Both the position numbers and the translations under genes were made by a program. 16,596 nucleotides of DNA from the NCBI GenBank assembly GCA_965655465.1, contig CBFHGY010000047.1, forward strand, positions 1 through 16,596, given 5' to 3'. Under the pieces are notes generated by a model. The model saw only the letters and a program-made list of their open reading frames with translations, made no database searches and was not told where the DNA came from. Within the stretch, counting starts at the first letter, position 1; every line of letters starts with the position of its first letter. Origin of the DNA: VMCP01 sp965655465. GTDB lineage: Bacteria; Bacteroidota; Bacteroidia; NS11-12g; UBA955. Positions 16,001 to 16,596 of this stretch are shown here, in pieces.

Positions 16001-16224
16001 ACCCAAATCCTAACAATGGCGTATTCTACATACGGGATATGAAAGCGCAAATTCGTGAAATTCAGATTCGCAACCTTAATGGCTCAATTATTTGGGAGAA
16101 TTTGAATCCTCGATTAGAAGGAATCTCAATACCTGTTAACTTAACGTGCAATGCTGGAATGTATTTAATTGAGGTGCGCACAGAATCAGGTGAGGTTTAT
16201 ACGGAAAAAGTACTGATCAAATAA
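13051..16224 (+). CDS. Large secreted Calx-beta / OB-like multidomain protein with T9SS type A sorting domain
   Basis: The 1057-residue product has a signal peptide (MKRFLLVVWAMVAGATALQAQ; start ATG 13051 or 13054). Residues 23-300 form an N-terminal domain I do not recognise, rich in Gly, Ser and Tyr. Three Calx-beta-like domains follow, about 302-412, 414-532 and 536-649, each closing with a D/N-rich strand (VDDDQ, IRDNDG, ILDNDLP) that suggests calcium binding. Residues 653-854 contain an OB-fold-like unit (RIQGVVYGTNTR, LGFTLRDYTGGIGVFS, VMIQGTIGQFQGTAQI). A fourth Calx-beta-like domain spans 860-968. The C-terminus (about 983-1057) is a type A sorting domain, starting YPNPNNGVFYIRDM and ending KVLIK, that directs secretion by the type IX system and usually surface attachment. 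No catalytic motif is seen; an adhesin or a matrix protein is possible. It appears to be monocistronic. Confidence 0.88.
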   Translation: MMKRFLLVVWAMVAGATALQAQRTSMSLSGVLMPQYMASGSSSSELITYTRMRVGPFNPNSSYKYIARCFEASELDTSVLLAGHGGVVYDDNGTHRYVTSHSFSSAGGHDTLKTDFMGFAELWIGFVGDGNTIFKDGKAVYAGLTMIGLANSDTSYHYAMDSMTVISFGTGSGSNEGTAIYGESYANETNYVSIYDNKDAVGRPLSVTTVESGKYSGATLANLASFYNNNVFKKSKMWGTIIPNDGKDGVRSIIRWSAAGLLQYNQKDSDGVWGSSTDTRSPSGGTSAIVISKSNAPLIAPEISFETTAGYFSEKEAVGYVVIQRKYSNEDPQSVEVSITGGSATDKDDYTQNFSKTITFAAGADATDTVKVNILQDEIAEGSENIFFRIENAQNALLGSNKTHELVLVDDDQLGISMASSLLKVSENAGTLSIEVKTDRAVKEPVELSLIIKSNTDSTRIPQEFALGKVNTRDTTFFVGKTTGRDSVKLTAYIGDDLVYDWDDSVVVVIRKKNGLGTIKDSTCLVIIRDNDGPSTIRMVSPSITVSEAVGSVAVKILVVEKKDAGADFALRYLTAESTAKAGLDLTFNPVSQIKSIDGNSPDTLVFNIPIKEDDEYEGIEYAKFGLINVSNTIISKPDTFRISILDNDLPIYTIAKINKQTKSDGQVDSLGVRCRIQGVVYGTNTRSSGLGFTLRDYTGGIGVFSASSNFGYNVKEGDSVMIQGTIGQFQGTAQILDLDTVIRRLSGMTLKNARLVTAINEGSESDLVEMQRVKLVDPLEWPESPLNANAWAYVRIEGSTGRIDTLYIDAESDIDGSPTPNGYLNIKGIGVQFDNKAPYKEKYFLAPRSLKDFGPASLPIIRFESTTAEITELADSLVMNLRVAPTDENFKVDVVHIGGTAVSPTDFDYTTRTVNVIKNQNFFVVKANISDDLDGDGTKTLVLALRNVVGPGSIGADSVLNVTILDNEPSRVKNFADASIQLYPNPNNGVFYIRDMKAQIREIQIRNLNGSIIWENLNPRLEGISIPVNLTCNAGMYLIEVRTESGEVYTEKVLIK

Positions 16225-16246
16225 GGTTAAACCCTATATAATGAAT

Positions 16247-16274
16247 GAAAGAGGCGGCCCTGGCCGCCTCTTTC
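16247..16274 (+). terminator. Strong terminator after the surface protein gene
   Basis: GAAAGAGGCGGCC (16247-16259) and GGCCGCCTCTTTC (16262-16274) are perfect 13-bp complements around CT, followed by a short T run (CGTTTT). This is the most GC-rich and stable hairpin in the window. Confidence 0.9.
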
Positions 16275-16296
16275 CGTTTTATCTGTTCTTATTGCG

Positions 16297-16304
16297 TAAA
16301 TTTG
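16297..16304 (+). promoter_or_regulatory. Candidate -7 box for the terminal ABC exporter gene
   Basis: TAAATTTG matches TAnnTTTG exactly. It lies only seven bases before the TTG start at 16312, and its first three bases are the in-frame stop that bounds that reading frame upstream. No TTG is seen at the usual -33 position, so the call is moderate. Confidence 0.4.
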
Positions 16305-16311
16305 TCAAGTC

Positions 16312-16596
16312 TTGAAAGCCGTTTTAAAGTTTCTCCGTTATGCTGCCGATCATAAATCATTGATTGGAGCGAATTTTATATTTAACTTTTTTTATATCGT
16401 TTTTAATTTGATTTCGCTTCTGTTGATCATGCCGGTATTGAAAATTTTGTTCGGCAAAACAGAAGAAACACCTGCTATGGGAAGCGGAACTGAAGGGGTT
16501 GGAGAATGGTTTGCTTCGTTTTATGGAAATTTTATTGAGTGGTTTCGGCAATTGGCGGCTGGAGAGCCCTTTCAAGCATTAGCCTATTTGAGTATC
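16312..16596 (+). CDS. ABC exporter, N-terminal membrane part, 3'-truncated by window edge
   Basis: Ninety-five residues are visible and the frame is open to the last base. The start is probably TTG at 16312: an in-frame TAA lies at 16297-16299, no ATG or GTG lies between, and the N-terminus LKAVLKFLRYAADHKSLIGA fits the opening of MsbA-type lipid exporters of this phylum, a basic amphipathic segment before the first membrane helix (about 18-48, FIFNFFYIVFNLISLLLIMPV, then LKILFGK). A Gly/Glu-rich periplasmic loop follows (EETPAMGSGTEGVGEW). No ATPase motif is reached, so identity rests on the N-terminal pattern. It would be the second exporter of this kind in the window. It has no neighbour upstream in its transcription unit because a strong terminator precedes it. 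Confidence 0.68.
   Translation, partial: MKAVLKFLRYAADHKSLIGANFIFNFFYIVFNLISLLLIMPVLKILFGKTEETPAMGSGTEGVGEWFASFYGNFIEWFRQLAAGEPFQALAYLSI

Overview
The window looks like a chromosomal segment from a member of the Bacteroidota, probably near the Flavobacteriia or a related class. The evidence is a type IX secretion C-terminal sorting signal (YPNPNNG) on a large surface protein, promoter -7 boxes of the TAnnTTTG type, no convincing Shine-Dalgarno sequences, an RluB pseudouridine synthase with a long RGG-like tail, moderately low GC, and a small Zn-finger protein that resembles a family I know only from this phylum. Genus cannot be told from the sequence. I see no rRNA, tRNA, CRISPR array, phage or insertion sequence.

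Left part (1-4975, all + strand): the 3' part of rsmE (16S rRNA U1498 methylation), a near-perfect 28-bp palindrome, ssb with a strong terminator, a small Zn-finger protein, a RluB-type pseudouridine synthase with an intrinsically disordered repeat region, purD (purine synthesis) and a DUF502 membrane protein whose start overlaps the purD stop. These are housekeeping information and nucleotide genes.

Middle part (about 5053-12169) is an envelope region with two convergent units. On + lie an ExbB/TolQ-type proton-channel subunit, an ExbD/TolR-type partner and a PagL-like outer-membrane lipid A deacylase homologue. On - lie an MsbA-type ABC exporter, a secreted TPR protein that starts inside the exporter's stop codon, and a predicted outer-membrane beta-barrel protein. 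The two units meet at a shared hairpin (7364-7388). Inner-membrane exporter, periplasmic TPR protein and outer-membrane barrel in one operon suggest an envelope export or assembly unit, but this is inferred from gene order.

Right part (about 12220-16596, + strand): comF, divergent from the ABC operon; a 1057-residue secreted multidomain protein (N-terminal domain of unknown type, Calx-beta-like repeats, an OB-fold-like insert, T9SS sorting domain) ending in a very strong terminator; and the start of a second ABC exporter cut by the window edge. No stretch without a gene exceeds 300 bases. The points most worth following are the PagL-like protein with Asn at the usual catalytic Glu position, the coupled ABC-TPR-barrel operon, the palindrome before ssb, and -7 boxes so close to start codons that purD and the last gene may be translated from leaderless mRNAs.
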